The notes under the pieces were generated by a model. It saw nothing but the letters and a program-made list of their open reading frames with translations. It was not told where the DNA came from and searched no databases. Shown one piece after another: positions 11,387 through 23,196 of a stretch of 64,000 bases of DNA. The translations under genes and the position numbers were made by a program. Numbering within the stretch: the first letter of the stretch is position 1; every line of letters starts with the position of its first letter. The stretch lies in contig CM032120.1 in the NCBI GenBank assembly GCA_018894105.1, forward strand, positions 26,930,710 to 26,994,709, written 5' to 3'. The stretch comes from Jacaranda mimosifolia (taxonomy: Eukaryota; Streptophyta; Magnoliopsida; Lamiales; Bignoniaceae).

Positions 11387-12446
11387 TTAAGTTACCATAA
11401 CATAGTTACACCAATAGTAAAGGCAAGTGCCAGTTTCATATATACGCAACACAGCAACATAAACCAATGCATATTCATAAAGTAATTGCAATCGAAAGCT
11501 CCCACTCATATTATCATGCGTTGGGGCAGTTGATTCCACACTTCTATCATCCATTTCATCTTCAATGTGATGTCCATGGTTGTGCATCATTTTGCCTTCC
11601 AAGTTCCAAGTAACAGAACTTGAGTCTTCATTAATGCGGGTAACGTCGGAGGTTGATGACGAAGATATGATCACGATAGTGGCTGTCCGAGCTGAATGCC
11701 CATGACTGCATTATTGTGGCATCATGTCTTAGCTACCATCGTTACATTTTGTGGCTGTGAAATGATGTGAACAGATCCAGGTACCACTTTGGGTAGGTGG
11801 TGGTGGGAGAGCTTAAATGCTTTCAATTTCAGAGCTATCCTCAATAGTGATGGGGTTAAAGGGGTTGCCAAGTTCCACTTCATCCTTGGACAATTGAACA
11901 GATTGCAATGGCTCCACCGTTTGATATTCTTTTGGGCTGAAGATAGCATTTATTGATAGCCAGTTTTGTGGGCACTCTGTAAAGAAATCATCCGACCCTT
12001 CGACAGCCTGCAACAACAGATTATGCAACAAACTTTTGTAGACCTTTTTAACACTTTGGTTAATGCATAATGTGTTTGATGATATCAACATATGTGCAAT
12101 CTACAAATAGACTTATTAAATTGGAACATATGTAAACTGAAGGGCAATAACACCAGCCCGCATCTTACCTTTCGAATGTCACGCCGGATGGAACGAGGAA
12201 CTAAAACAGTGCATTCCTCAAGTGAGTACGAACCCCTGGTGTTTTGATGAGCTTAGAGAAAATTTGGTAATCACGTCGAATTTGGCAAAACCTACATCTC
12301 AGTGTCTCAATATTGTAGTCATGGCTAAATAAACGCTTCAGATGTCCACGGATTTCATCTAGTACAAACTCAACTACCCTACCATTTGTCAAAGGCGACA
12401 ATGAGCGTGCTTCAATCAGGTATTGGAGGAACTTCTCATCCTCCAA
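11387..12446 (-). pseudogene. second Myb/SANT-like ORF of the Harbinger element (degenerate)
   Basis: On the minus strand, 12446-12201 encodes about 80 residues (MEDEKFLQYLIEARSLSPL ... then CRFCQIRRDYQIFSKLI). Acidic start, helices and a terminal R-Y/F-S-K-L pattern resemble the Myb/SANT-like (Myb_DNA-bind_3) domain that plant Harbinger elements carry in their DNA-binding ORF. Further pieces at 12091-11813 (DDFFTECPQNWLSINAIFSP) and 11674-11387 may be its C-terminal exons, with acidic and serine-rich stretches; they are not in one frame. The assignment to the domain is by pattern only. Its partner role in the family is to bring transposase to the terminal repeats. Confidence 0.5.
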
Positions 12447-13758
12447 CTGTCCCTACTGACTGCTCTGAGGAAAGTGTGACCTTGTGCGCTTCGATGGACT
12501 GAACATGACTACGGATGTGAAATAATTAAACATGATTAAATATGGCTGCCCCAAAATGCAACATTGGACTCCTATAGCAATGTAAAACTATGCGTACTGC
12601 AAATGTGATATGATAAGCATGCTGTTACAAAAATATCTTAGCATAATATTTAACATAGTTTCAAAAGAGAAAGGTTTATACAAGGACTGCTAAACTGGTT
12701 GGAATATGTTCCACTATTCATACAGAAAAATAGCAACACACCAAGTTAAACAAATACTAAATCCTGCCTAATTTGACATTGCAAAGTTACAACACCAATA
12801 CATATCAAAATAACATTAGTTTTATTAGAATGACAACAAATAGAAATATGACCAAGCACCTAGTCATGACACACATCCCGCGGTAACAAAGAACAAGTGC
12901 TCGAGTTGGCTGGTGGACTGATGCATCAACTTATGCGGTTGATGATTTAGACATTACCCTAACAAGATTGATCGACACATGGTCCACATTGTTGGTAGTG
13001 TATGTGATATCGTGTGGGATGATTTACCGGTGTAAGCTGGGGACGAATTGGCCCTCGAATACAACGTGTCTGTAAATGTTGCGCGAGACGCCGTAGAACC
13101 CAAAACCCATATGAATGCATCCCAATGATTAGAGCCCAAAGGGCAGTGATAGAAGTAGTTGCCATAATTCATTCAGTTCGTGCTATGTGACAAAGCATTG
13201 GCCCCGCTCCACAAGGGCACATCGGTGGTTCATTTATTTTCATTATGGTCACCATAAAACCCATATTAAACTAACATGTCACGTTGGTATATATACTCAA
13301 TATAACAATAGAACACACGTACCACAAATTTCATAAATGTTTCAAAGTAACAAAATGGTACATTGTACTACAATCTTACACGCATGCAAAAAACAGATTG
13401 CAATCTTCAAATGTGGGTAGTCGAATGGAATGTTGAAGTTCTTCATGGATTACATAATATGATACATAAGTTCTATATCATATAGTAAATGCACTAGATA
13501 GTGATACGAATATTCCACTTGTCACAATTCTATTTAGGTAGGACTTCATCTAGCAAAAGATTAGTAAGCGACAGAAAGTTTTAAATGTCTCACATTTCCC
13601 TTATTCACCTATATAACATTCGCAAGAGTATCATGAAAACCCATCATCCAGTCAATATCATTCTGCAATGGGAGATGGTGTTCGTTGCCTTGGGCGGCGT
13701 TCGCTTTGCTATTCGAATTTTATTCCTCTACAAAAAAGGAGTCATCATGAAAATATTT
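12447..13758. other. Harbinger internal non-coding region
   Basis: Intron or spacer sequence between the second Myb/SANT-like ORF and the transposase. The overlapping open frames at 12954-13172 (minus) are not recognised. No other feature is seen. Confidence 0.4.
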
Positions 13759-14790
13759 TTAGATGAAATTGTGGACGATACAACAAGCAATGACTATTTG
13801 TACTTGTCGGTGAAGCTTGTAATGTGGCATCCTGACAACTAATAATGGGAACCGTGCCTTTAAGGCACCAAATGCATGCTCAACGACATTCCTCAGTTTG
13901 GCATGTCTGTGATTGAAAAGCTCTTGACGGCCCCTTGGTGTACGGGATCGCCCCTCATATTGGTTGATATGATAGCGATACATTCTGTATAGAGCTAGGA
14001 AGCCAGAGAAGTTGCAAAAATCAAAATTGACAACATAATACTTCCCTACATTAATTAATAGAACACACTTGAATTCTATTATGAGGTATTATATAATGTA
14101 CGTACATGTAAGCTTGACATGACTAACTTTGAGGTGGCCATGGAAATTTTGGGTTAGTCCTAAAAGCTTAGGCTAGAACACGTGAGTAGTTAGTGCTCCA
14201 TTCTCAACCCATATAAACATAATTAAACATTAAGTCCATATCGTATATGGCCAACACATTTTGCACTATCATTGATTTCCTACAACGATATGTATTTTGG
14301 TGAGTTGATGCTGCTGAGACGAACACATAAGTCTTGTCGACCGCACCGACGCAGTCCTGCATGCCACATCCGTAAGCACTTAAGAAATATTGGGTGTATT
14401 ATTATTATAGAACACATGGTTAGCATTGGGTTTTAGGATTACCTTGAAGTACAGATAGAATGCATGATTGTAGAGTATACGAGGGTGAACATTATTGAAG
14501 TCAGGCGGAGTAATGATTTCAGGAGCTAAATAGTTTAAAGCTTTAGCAACGTGGCGGACATGTCTATGAATGGTTTTAGGCGAATGCTGGAACCTCTCAC
14601 AATTGACCCACTGGTACTGATCTTGTCCAATCATCAGTAAGAAGATTGCTAAAGACTCCGGTTCCCCAACTCTAGCAGATTTACCCGGCTTAAGTAAACC
14701 CCTGTGAGAGATCAAGATACACAAAGCATTGAAGGACTCCTTACTCATTCTTAATGCTCTCTTTATCCTTTCGGGGTGACCATTTAACAA
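13759..14790 (-). pseudogene. HARBI1/ALP1-like DDE transposase (broken)
   Basis: The minus-strand blocks line up with the DDE_4 transposase family. The N-terminal helical part lies at 14790-14465 (GHPERIKRALRMSKESFNAL, then LAIFLLMIGQ and ERFQHSPKTIHRHVRHV). The first catalytic region follows at about 14360-14330 (DCVGAVDKTYVF). The second region is at about 14215-14170 and the C-terminal part at 13983-13759 (GRQELFNHRHAKLRNVVEHAFGALKARFP, catalytic E in NVVEHAFG; then IACCIVHNFI). The family normally has Asp in the second motif (N-D-x-R-V-L); here the codon at 14186-14188 encodes Tyr. An in-frame TGA (14204-14206) lies just upstream and a further stop lies downstream. It therefore cannot encode an active enzyme. 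Confidence 0.85.
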
Positions 14791-15808
14791 CTCTCATACC
14801 TAATCAACCCCTCTTAATCGTGATGTATACATTGGAATCTTATTTTTGAAGTATGATGGGCATAGTACCTGTGATAGAAAAATAAATGCCATCTCATAAT
14901 CATCATCATCACTGTCACCGGGGTGTTACTATCATTTCCTAAATCATCACTTGAAGATGACTCATCAACAGTAGTTTTGCTTGAAGGTGAACTGCTACTG
15001 CCATCCGCATTAATATGTTCAAGATGTCATTGTACATTTAGGATGAAGAAGGAGCATCCATTATGTTTGTGACAGGAAAAGAATACAAGTTGTATGCTGA
15101 CACCTGTTTAATAAGGCTGTCAACATCGTATTAATGTGGAAATGAGAATAAAGTTAATCATATATTTTTTGACTTTGTGTTAACTTCCCAACCAACAAGG
15201 AAAAACAAATAGACTTCTAAAGGTTGTGATGGTAATGTAACATATAGTTTATACATCATATTTTAGAAAAAAGGGATGATGTCTATTGAAAGAATATTAT
15301 TTGCTATGTCATATTGTAAAAAAAATTGGGTAAGTTGTGAGTCAACATTACTGTCACATGGGTCTTGGGTAGGGGATTTTGGTGAATATTTTATTGATGC
15401 ATTTTTTGATCATATTAGGCAGTTTGCTTATCATAATAGGTGGATTAGTTAGTTGGCAGTTTTCTAAATTATTGGACAGCCCTAATGTTGTTACCTCAAC
15501 TTTTGCCTTTGCATAGTTTAAATAAGAAGACATGTATTGCTATTACACAAAAATAAAAGTAGTAAGCAGACGCATTTTTGGGGTAATTAAAGCAGCTTAT
15601 CAGGGGAAAAATAAGGCTGCATACACACTGCCCATTACAAAATATTTGTCCTATGTCACATACATGCAATCATGGTAATACATAATATTACAACAACATT
15701 AAAAGTTTAACCTTAACACTAAAAAATACAAGGAAAACCTAAACTTAGCAGTAAGCTGTAGTTTAAAATGTTTTAGTACAAGCAGCCATAACTCAAGACA
15801 ACCCTCCC
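14791..15808. other. Harbinger spacer between transposase and Myb/SANT-like ORF
   Basis: AT-rich, no coding signal recognised apart from a short serine/aspartate-rich stretch around 14890-15010 (minus), which may be part of a transposase N-terminal exon. Confidence 0.4.
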
Positions 15809-16795
15809 TCATGCATTACCTAAAGACTCCACCCATTCCTTCCTCTCCACATCATTTATTAGAAGAAACATCCTATGGTGTGTTTTGCTCAAGAGAGAGT
15901 CTTGAGCTTTGAAGAAAAGAGGATGGGGTAGGCCATCCATATTCTTCAATGACACCATGCAAGCTTCAACACTTGCAGTTGAGCCTTTGTCCATCTTCCT
16001 AGCCTTGGCACTATTGACAGATGTCCACGCATCTATGGTATCATTAATTCTTGAGGAATGATTACTCTTCGACTTGTTGGACTTATTGCTAGGACTGGCT
16101 TGGTGCATGGGTGGCTGAGACAAATTAAATGGGAAATTATTGTTTGCATCTTGGCATGGTTGGTTGGGAAACATTGTTGGGCCAGAGTCGTCTATACCTA
16201 AATTCGGCATATTGGCATCTCTCATCTCACCACTATCAATTGGTTGTTATGAGGAAGACCGTGCACCACTCCCACTAGTAACTGAATTATGAAATATTTC
16301 TGTGCATAGGTGATAGCGTGGAAGACCCTTCCTCTTGGGACATGCCTCATTTGGATTTTCCTATCAAGAGGAGCACATGAAACAATGAGTTAGTGTAATT
16401 AAAATGGACATTTCAGTGGAATATTACACGTGCACAATATGAGCATAGGATAATTTTTAAAATTACCAAGCCCAGTGCTCCTCTGATGCTTGCACAAGCC
16501 CTATAACGCTGTCATACCCAAAACCAGTGCAATGTGTCATTAGGTTATGAAATTTTTGCCAAAGATTGTGTACCCTACATAGTTTACTCCTAAGTTGTTC
16601 TAAATCATAGTGAATACCGATTCGTTCATGTAATGCTTTTTGAATCTCCACCCAAATTATGGTTGTGAAGGTTGTTGACATTAGTTGTCCCTTCATGAAC
16701 TGATCATACATTAGCTCAATTAAGACAGCCAACGTTGGGAAGTCCCATTTCGCATCATTCTAGCTAGATCGAAATCTTTTTTCACCTTGGGTCAT
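15809..16795 (-). pseudogene. Myb/SANT-like DNA-binding ORF of the Harbinger element (degenerate)
   Basis: On the minus strand a possible start lies at 16795-16793. A stop soon follows, then WDFPTL leads into the Myb/SANT-like domain (16740-16463: VLIELMYDQFMKGQLMST, then LHERIGIHYDLEQLRSKLCRVH and the terminal EEHWAW). A second block at 16225-15809 is the usual C-terminal part: an N/S/K-rich linker, then LPHPLFFKAQDSLLSKTHHR and a final ERKEWVESL. The two blocks are probably exons separated by an intron at 16462-16226. In this family the protein binds terminal sequences and cooperates with the transposase. The early stop suggests decay. Confidence 0.75.
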
Positions 16796-18069
16796 CTATT
16801 CATATGAATAATGCGAATAAACATTATAAAAAAGGTTATAACAAAAGAAAACTATATAACCTAAAATGACACTCAACATCAACATGTTTTTCATAGTGTG
16901 TAGGCTTTAACATAAGAAGGTGCACGGCCTTATGTACAACAATCCAACACTAGATTAATTTTCAACAGATACCCATTGACATGCAAGAATAGGTAAACTT
17001 CTATCAACACATAAGACACACATGCATAGAAGTATATCAACCATAACAACAACACATAGCAAGTTCATATACCACATATATAGGTTCAATGCCATCGCTC
17101 CGGCACCATAACATAATATCAGGTATACTGGGCTGAACCAAAGCTACAATATTTTCAGGTTTTTCATGCTTTAAAGCATTACAACCATCTAAATAGTTTA
17201 ACGCCAACAACATAGATGTGGAAATAAACATAAAAAATCACCAAATTTGGTTATTCAATACAGTACCAATAACAATACAGAACTTGATAGGGAATTTGTG
17301 GTCTAAAATGGACCGTTTGAGACATTAAAATTACATCACACCACCTACGACCGAACATATACTAACAACCCATATACAAAAATACAAGCATAATGTATAC
17401 ATTTCGTATACAAGAACCCTGATCAACAATAATATAAGAATTTCAAGAAAACCATGCCCATAGATTAGGTTCAACCACATATACACAACTATTCGTCATC
17501 GAACATGAACAAACAAGAGCTTGCACTACAAAAATTACTGAGGGTACACATACTGAATGACATCAAAGTATCGTATTCAACCCCGAGACACAAGGGACTG
17601 CAAAATTATTTTCTGCATCCCTTAACCCCTCGGCGATAAATACACTAACCTGAAGACAAGCGATTAATCATGAAGATTCTAGATCTATACCTTTTGCCGC
17701 TTGTTTGGATGCCAAGGAGGGCTGTTCTCTCCACACGAAGAAATGGTTGCTCTCTCCATCCTTTCAATTGAGGAATTATTGGGGTAACTCGATTTTGGGG
17801 GTGGTTGAGGAATTAGAGATTTAACAGTAGTCATTACTGTGGAGTTAGAGATTTTTTTGGGGTTTAAAAATCTAGATTGATGTAAGGAGTGATTGATGTC
17901 TGCACAGCTTTCTTCAGTGAATTGATGGAGTGGGGAAAGTAGGTTTGGAAATGAGAAATTGTAGTGGGGAACGTGAAATTGAAAATGAAAAATGGAAACA
18001 TGTTCCCTGGAAATAGCCTAATCCAGATCTTTCTCATTTTATGAACAGTGTAAAACGTGAAAATGGCCC
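16796..18069. other. Harbinger right subterminal non-coding region
   Basis: AT-rich leader-like region upstream of the Myb/SANT-like ORF. The open frames 17037-17231 and 17864-18100 (minus) show no family features; the second overlaps the terminus. Confidence 0.5.
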
Positions 18070-18096
18070 ATGGAAATAAATCCAAACGGGCCTTTA
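18070..18096. repeat. Harbinger right terminal inverted repeat and TSD (TTA)
   Basis: ATGGAAATAAATCCAAACGG at 18070-18089, followed by GCCT and then TTA at 18094-18096. It is the inverse of the left end. Confidence 0.9.
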
Positions 18097-19080
18097 GCAT
18101 TTAAAAGCATAGCATTTACGATTTCAACTACTGTCTTATTTTTTTCTTTCTTCTAGGCCATTTTGTTGTAGGGTATAATATGTAGTAGTCTGGTGTATAA
18201 TGCCATTTTCCTCAAAGAAAGAATTAAAACTAGAGAAAGAATATTCAGTACCCTTATCACTTCTTAAAATTTTAGTTTTCTTTCCTATTTGATTTTCAAA
18301 CAACGGCCTTATAAACTTTAAGCATATTAAATGCCTCATCTTTTGTTTTCATAAAAAGACATAAGTAAATCTTGAAAAATCATCAATAAATGTAATAAAA
18401 TATCTATTTCTTCCTCTAGTCAACACGCCATTTAATTCACATATGTAAGTATTTACAAATTCTAATAACTCAGTTTTTTCTTTCAACTTCAGGAAAAGGC
18501 TTCTTAGTCATTTTCGCTTGAATGAAAATTCGGCATTTTTCCTTTTCTTTATTATCATAAGAAATTAAACCATTCTTAGGCATATGAATTAAAGTTCAAT
18601 AATTAACATGTGCCCAACGATGATGCCATAAGGTAAATGAAGAGTACTCAATAATATAAGCCGAATCATTCATTTTATTAATACTTAATTTGAACATTCC
18701 GTCACATGAGTAGCCCTTTCCAACGAAGGTGCCATTCTTAGTTACAATAATCTTATCAGACTCTAGTACAATCTTAAAACCTCTATTGCATAGCAGATTT
18801 GCAGAAACTAAATTCTTCCTAATTTCTAGAACATTCACAAGGAGAAGCTTCCTTCTTGATGTGAACTGCAACTCCACACTACCTTCGCCTAGCACTTTTG
18901 CAGTATTGTTGTTTCCCATCATAGCTTCATGGTCATCTCATCCTCATAATCCTTAAATGTAGCCTTGTTGTTGCAAATGTGCACTGTAGTGCTAGAATCA
19001 AACCACTTATCACTTGATGAGTTTGTTCCTATCAAATACAGTTCAGCCTCCATGCCAATATGCATTTCAGAAATTAGAGC
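18097..19080 (-). pseudogene. Copia-II protease and integrase N-terminal part (degenerate)
   Basis: Minus strand. The protease motif WFDSSTTVHICN is at about 19006-18971; the Copia active site is usually D-S/T-G, so the Gly is replaced here by Ser (codons at 18988-18999). The GAG-pre-integrase block ends in FTLWHHRWAHVNY (18640-18598). The integrase core contains LRSDKGTEY (second catalytic Asp) and ends in GLEERKK (catalytic Glu) at 18339-18136. Stops and shifts separate the three blocks. The frame then runs into the Harbinger insertion at 18096. Confidence 0.87.
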
Positions 19081-19082
19081 AA

Positions 19083-19963
19083 CTAATTCTGGTATCTAAC
19101 TTTCAACCACATTTGCATTGTTATTGTTGGCGTTTCCTGTATTCTGCCTTTTCTTTCTGCAATCACACTTGAGATGACTAGGCTTTCCACAATTCCAACA
19201 AGCTTTGGTATCATCAGAGTCTGAGAACTTTCTCTTTCCACTTTATTGCTTTTTTCCTCTTTGTTATCCTCCTCTTTGTTGCCCACCTTGTTTCTTTTGG
19301 TTCTTTTTCACAGTCACATAGTTCACTTTGGATGATCCAGAACCAAAGGAGATACTCTTATCACAAAAGTGTTTCTGGATTTGCTCCAAAGTAAAATCCT
19401 CGGTGGTGTGCAACAATTTCTTCCTGTAGTCATTCCAACTAGGAGTAAGTTTGGCAATGATTCCGCTAGCTTGAACATTTTCAGGAATGTCTACTTTGAC
19501 ATCCTTAAGTTTTGAAACGAGAACTTGCAACTCATGGACTTGGTCTAAAACAGATTTATTATCATTCATAGGGAATTCAAAATATTGCATAATCAAAAAT
19601 TTGTCCACACCTTGCTTTTCAGTATCATACTTATTTTCCAAAGCTTTCCAAATTTCACTAGGCATTGTCAGCGAAACGAATAGATTATACAGCCAATCAG
19701 AGAGAGTTTAGAATGTGTCCTTTGCATAGCACTTCATCTTCCTTGCATTTCTTGCGATCGGTCTTTACCTGTTCTGAATCATTCGGTTAGGGTTCTGGAA
19801 GTGCAGATAGATTTAGATAAAGGATGGACGCAATCTTCAGTGTTGTGAGGAGGAATTTCATCCTATCTTGCTAGCGGGTAAAGTTGGTCCCATCGAACCT
19901 ATCCAGTTTCGCACAGTCTTGATTCATCACTTTGAATGTGTTATTGTTTGCTCCAGATTCCAT
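19083..19963 (-). pseudogene. Copia-II gag with zinc knuckle (degenerate)
   Basis: Minus strand, with a likely start at 19963-19961. The body (19665-19264) has the UBN2-type Copia gag pattern: MPSEIWKALENKYD, then FPMNDNKSVLDQVHELQVLV and LTPSWNDYRKKLLH. A CCHC zinc knuckle, CWNCGKPSHLKCDC, lies at 19159-19200. The N-terminal part has an in-frame TAG near 19873, and further stops and a shift before the zinc knuckle. It cannot be translated as one protein. Confidence 0.87.
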
Positions 19964-19985
19964 CTCCAAAAAGTCACCTTAAGCT

Positions 19986-20736
19986 TGTTAGAAATCTTTA
20001 GACGGAAACAACAAATTTGACTGTGATGACACTATCCTTAAGGTAACTTTTGCCCCTACTCTAAAGAGTTTGCCAACGGATCTAATAAGGCAATTCATCC
20101 CCAGGATACAACAAAACCACCAAACTCTACAAGTGGCAATCTTGAAGAGTTCATTAAGAACTTCTTTTACGATTTCTAGTAATATATTTTTGTAAAGAAC
20201 TGATATTGTAGAATTATTTTTCTAGCTTGTTTCTTAGTAACAAATTCGCAGAGAGCCTTGTGTATTTATAATTAATAAAATAGTACATCCATTAACTATG
20301 AACAAATACACTATTTAAGTTAAATAATATGTCCGTTTAAGTCAAATCATCTGATGCAACCTTTCATGAAAAATTAAATCTTTTCATAGAAGATATAACC
20401 TTTATTTTATTTCGTAATTAAATAATAATTTTATAATTAAATAATTATGTAAATAAAAATAAAACAAGTAACTTGTAGAATATATTAATTTACACGCATG
20501 CGAGCAAACTCTTTTCACGATCTTTTATTCATATAAATAATATAAACTACTAAGTGCTAAGTACTTTTGAATATAAATAATATATATTAGCTCCCAACTT
20601 TCCACGATATTTTATTCATATATTATATACCACAAGTACTTTATATACGATAAAACTCTTTTTCTATTTTCCTATGTGGGACAAACTCCCATATAATTCT
20701 TTTTTTCAATACACAAGCTAACAATATATTCCAACA
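19986..20736 (-). repeat. Copia-II 5' LTR
   Basis: Plus-strand borders are TGTTAGAAATC and ATATTCCAACA, which on the minus strand read TG...CA. It pairs with 7431-8157. It has an insertion of a partly duplicated TTTTATTCATATAAATAATA-type stretch near 20520-20560 that the other LTR lacks. The sequence next to it inside the element (19960-19985) does not look like the usual initiator-Met primer-binding site. Confidence 0.93.
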
Positions 20737-20751
20737 AGAAACATATCTCAT

Positions 20752-21140
20752 CTAGCTTAATACATCAAAAGACTCAATTACACCCATGTGTTCTACATGT
20801 CTTTTGAAAATAATAGGTCTTGAACCCTTGGTCAAATGATTTGCAAGCATAGAGTTGGTATTAACATGCTCTATCATAATGGTATCATCGTTAATCAAGT
20901 CTCTCATAGTGAGATATTTGAGATCTACATAATTAGATGCACCAGAGGAGTTATTATTTCTTCAAAAGAAATATAGAAGCAGCATTATTACAATAAATCC
21001 TCAATGGGCCTAGAAATTGATTCATTAACTAAAAGCCCTAAAATGAAGTTCTTTAGATTTTTCTCAAATATCTCAAGACTTTCTTAACAACTACTCAATG
21101 TTCTTGTCCTGCATTAGAGAGAGAGCACTCAAGACACGAA
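20752..21140 (-). pseudogene. Copia-I RNase H fragment
   Basis: Minus strand. Recognisable Copia RNase H pieces are KVLRYLR (about 21090-21070), GPLRIYCNNAASIF (about 21011-20970), SSGASNYVDLKYLTMRDLI (about 20955-20895) and NSMLANHLTKG (about 20850-20820). The stop is at 20752-20754. The region between KVLRYLR and GPLRIYC is much shorter than in an intact element, so an internal deletion has removed part of the domain. The rest of gag-pol is missing. Confidence 0.8.
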
Positions 21141-21651
21141 AATTTTGAGTTTGGATTAGATATGAAAATTTTAGACTATACTCCCTAACTCTGCCAAAAT
21201 TATTATATTTTATATCTATTAGATCACTCATTAGATTCCCAGCTTCAAACTTATCTTACACTTGATATGTTTATTCCATTGTGTGGAAAAATTCCCTAGT
21301 ATAGTTAATCTTAGGATGTGGACTAACCAAATGCTCTCCAATTGAAGTTTTCATAGCTAAAAAACCTAGGCGATTGGACCCTTCCCACCGGATATAAGCT
21401 CTTTTCATAGCATCGGAAGTATTGGTCGAGGAGATTAATCCTCCTAGGAAGTTATATTAATAAAAGCTAATCCTAAGGCAAATGCAATTTCACGCTTTAA
21501 TCTCAAATAATTTCCACCACTCAACAGTTTAATAGCAGCACCACTATTGTTCAAATTCACAGTAACTGTCCAAAACAACAAGAATGAAATAATCATTAAC
21601 AAGAATAAGCTTAGAACAATATGGATTAAATCCTCATAGAGTTCTCGTAAG

Positions 21652-22206
21652 TAGAGATGGGTATCGGGCCGAGATCATCAGGCTTGGGATGATCGGGTCG
21701 GGTACCCAGCCGTCCGGGATTAAATTTTTAATACCTGATCTTGGCTTGGTTAAGGACCGGGTACTCGATCTCGGAATTGGGTATTGAGATTTTTTGAGCT
21801 AAAATGTGGCCATATTTTGGCCAGATTTTGATTCAACATTTGGCCAAGTTTTGGATTGGGTGGTTCTTAAGTTAAAATAGAGGCAAAAGTTCTTGCCTTT
21901 GTTTTAACTTTTAAATAAGTTTAATTTTTTTTTTTTTTTTTTTAGTTTTGGGGGTAGGGGATGCATGGATGGGGGAGGGCTCACTTAAGTTAAAACAGAG
22001 GCAAAAAACTTTTAATTTTTTTTAATTATTAAACTAGGTACCCGGTACCTCGATCGGGTCGAGATTGTTACCTAAATCCTGACCCGAATGAAGAGTACTA
22101 GGTACCCGCCAATCAGGTACCCGTCAAAACCCAATTGACCGGGTTTTGGATGCTCAAAACCCAGTCGGTCGGGTACCCGGGTTACGAACCCGAATGCCTA
22201 CCCCTA
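21652..22206. mobile_element. hAT-type non-autonomous element (MITE), 555 bp
   Basis: Ends TAGAGATGGGTATCGGG (left) and, inverted, TAGGGGTAGGCATTCGGG (right). Flanks are CTCGTAAG (21644-21651) and CTTGTAAG (22207-22214), an 8-bp TSD with one mismatch, as expected for hAT. The interior is a poorly conserved inverted repeat rich in GGGTACCCGG-type blocks around an AT-rich core; it has no coding sequence. It sits in Copia-I. Confidence 0.8.
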
Positions 22207-22214
22207 CTTGTAAG

Positions 22215-23196
22215 TCATGACAAACTTTCCTTTGGGCAGAGAATGCTATACACACAAGGCTCTCACGCAAGAATGACATAGAGATATACCAATTGTTTAA
22301 GAGTCGCCTCCTTTGGGGAACAAATCTTCTAAATTAATATATCTCCGTCAATATGTTCTGCGCCAACAAAATCAATTATCACACATATCTAACTCCCATT
22401 GGGCATGTAAAAATGTATGATAATACCAACTCGAGATATACATGTCACAAATTCTACAGATCTCAACAAATAGAACACTTTGGTGTAACTATTTATTTCA
22501 ACCCTTAAAATAAGCACACGACCGAGTTTAATAATTTATTGCCCAACTTGCAATATGTATGCAAGACTCCCATAAAATTAAGTACTAGAACAATATATAC
22601 TTTGGGGAGTTGTAAAGAAAATTTGCAGCATTCAAATTGTTTCAAAATCTAATTTATTTAATTATTATATATCCTCACAATTATATTTTATTTCTAACAA
22701 TATCAATTAAAGTCCAAATCAAATAAAAATGCATAATAAGACACTTTATAAATTGGTCTGATAAAATTCAATAAAAGAAAAAAAACAATATTAATTAATT
22801 AAGTAATTAATGAATACTAGGCCATAATTTTCAATAATGATGTAACTAACATATATACAATCCATAATCTGTAATAGCACGAAACAATCTCTCAACTACT
22901 GAAACTAACCAATTAAAAAGTAGTATTGAATGTCATGGCATAATCAAAATACTAAGGCCAAATACAAACCAAATCGAAAACTTAAGTTTCACTGCTTGGA
23001 TTTTCATTGCATCCCATTAAAATCAATATAGTATCAATTTATCCATCCCACGGGCCATGGCCACTGGCCGACACACGCAACGCATGCAAAAGAAAATTGC
23101 CAATATTTTTCCTTGTAACTTAGAAAGTTCAGAATCTATGAAATTAATGAATAAAAATTAGATTTTGGTTCATAGATATATGGCTCTAATACTGAT
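22215..23196 (-). other. Copia-I 5' internal non-coding region
   Basis: AT-rich sequence ending at the 5' LTR. A primer-binding-site-like stretch (plus strand TGGCTCTAATACTGAT, 23181-23196) adjoins the LTR. No coding sequence is recognised; stretches from 21141 to 21643 are also unassigned. Confidence 0.55.

Larger units (their letters stand above)
10720..18093 (-). mobile_element. PIF/Harbinger DNA transposon (7.37 kb) inserted in Copia-II integrase
   Basis: The termini are inverted repeats of about 24 bp sharing CCCGTTTGGATTTATTTCC (left at 10723, right complement ending at 18091). The element is flanked by the 3-bp TSD TTA (10717-10719 and 18094-18096), the hallmark of the PIF/Harbinger superfamily. 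The interrupted Copia reading frame continues exactly across the site if the element and one TTA are ignored, which fixes both ends. Inside, on the minus strand, are a Myb/SANT-like ORF (16795-15809), a HARBI1-type transposase (14790-13759) and a second Myb/SANT-like ORF (12446 downward). All three are damaged. Confidence 0.93.
7431..20736 (-). mobile_element. Copia-II: Ty1/copia retrotransposon inserted in Copia-I and split by a Harbinger element
   Basis: LTRs at 7431-8157 and 19986-20736 are flanked by the perfect 5-bp TSD AGAAA (7426-7430 and 20737-20741). On the minus strand the order is 5' LTR, gag, protease, integrase, reverse transcriptase, RNase H, 3' LTR, which is the Copia order. 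The integrase segment is interrupted by 10720-18093. Without that insertion the element would be about 5.9 kb, normal for Copia. A purine tract (complement of ATCCCCCACTTAG, 8158-8170) precedes the 3' LTR. The two LTRs differ by roughly 10% over the 190 bp I compared by eye, with some indels. The element is old and inactive (stops and frameshifts in gag and pol), but younger than Copia-I. Confidence 0.95.
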
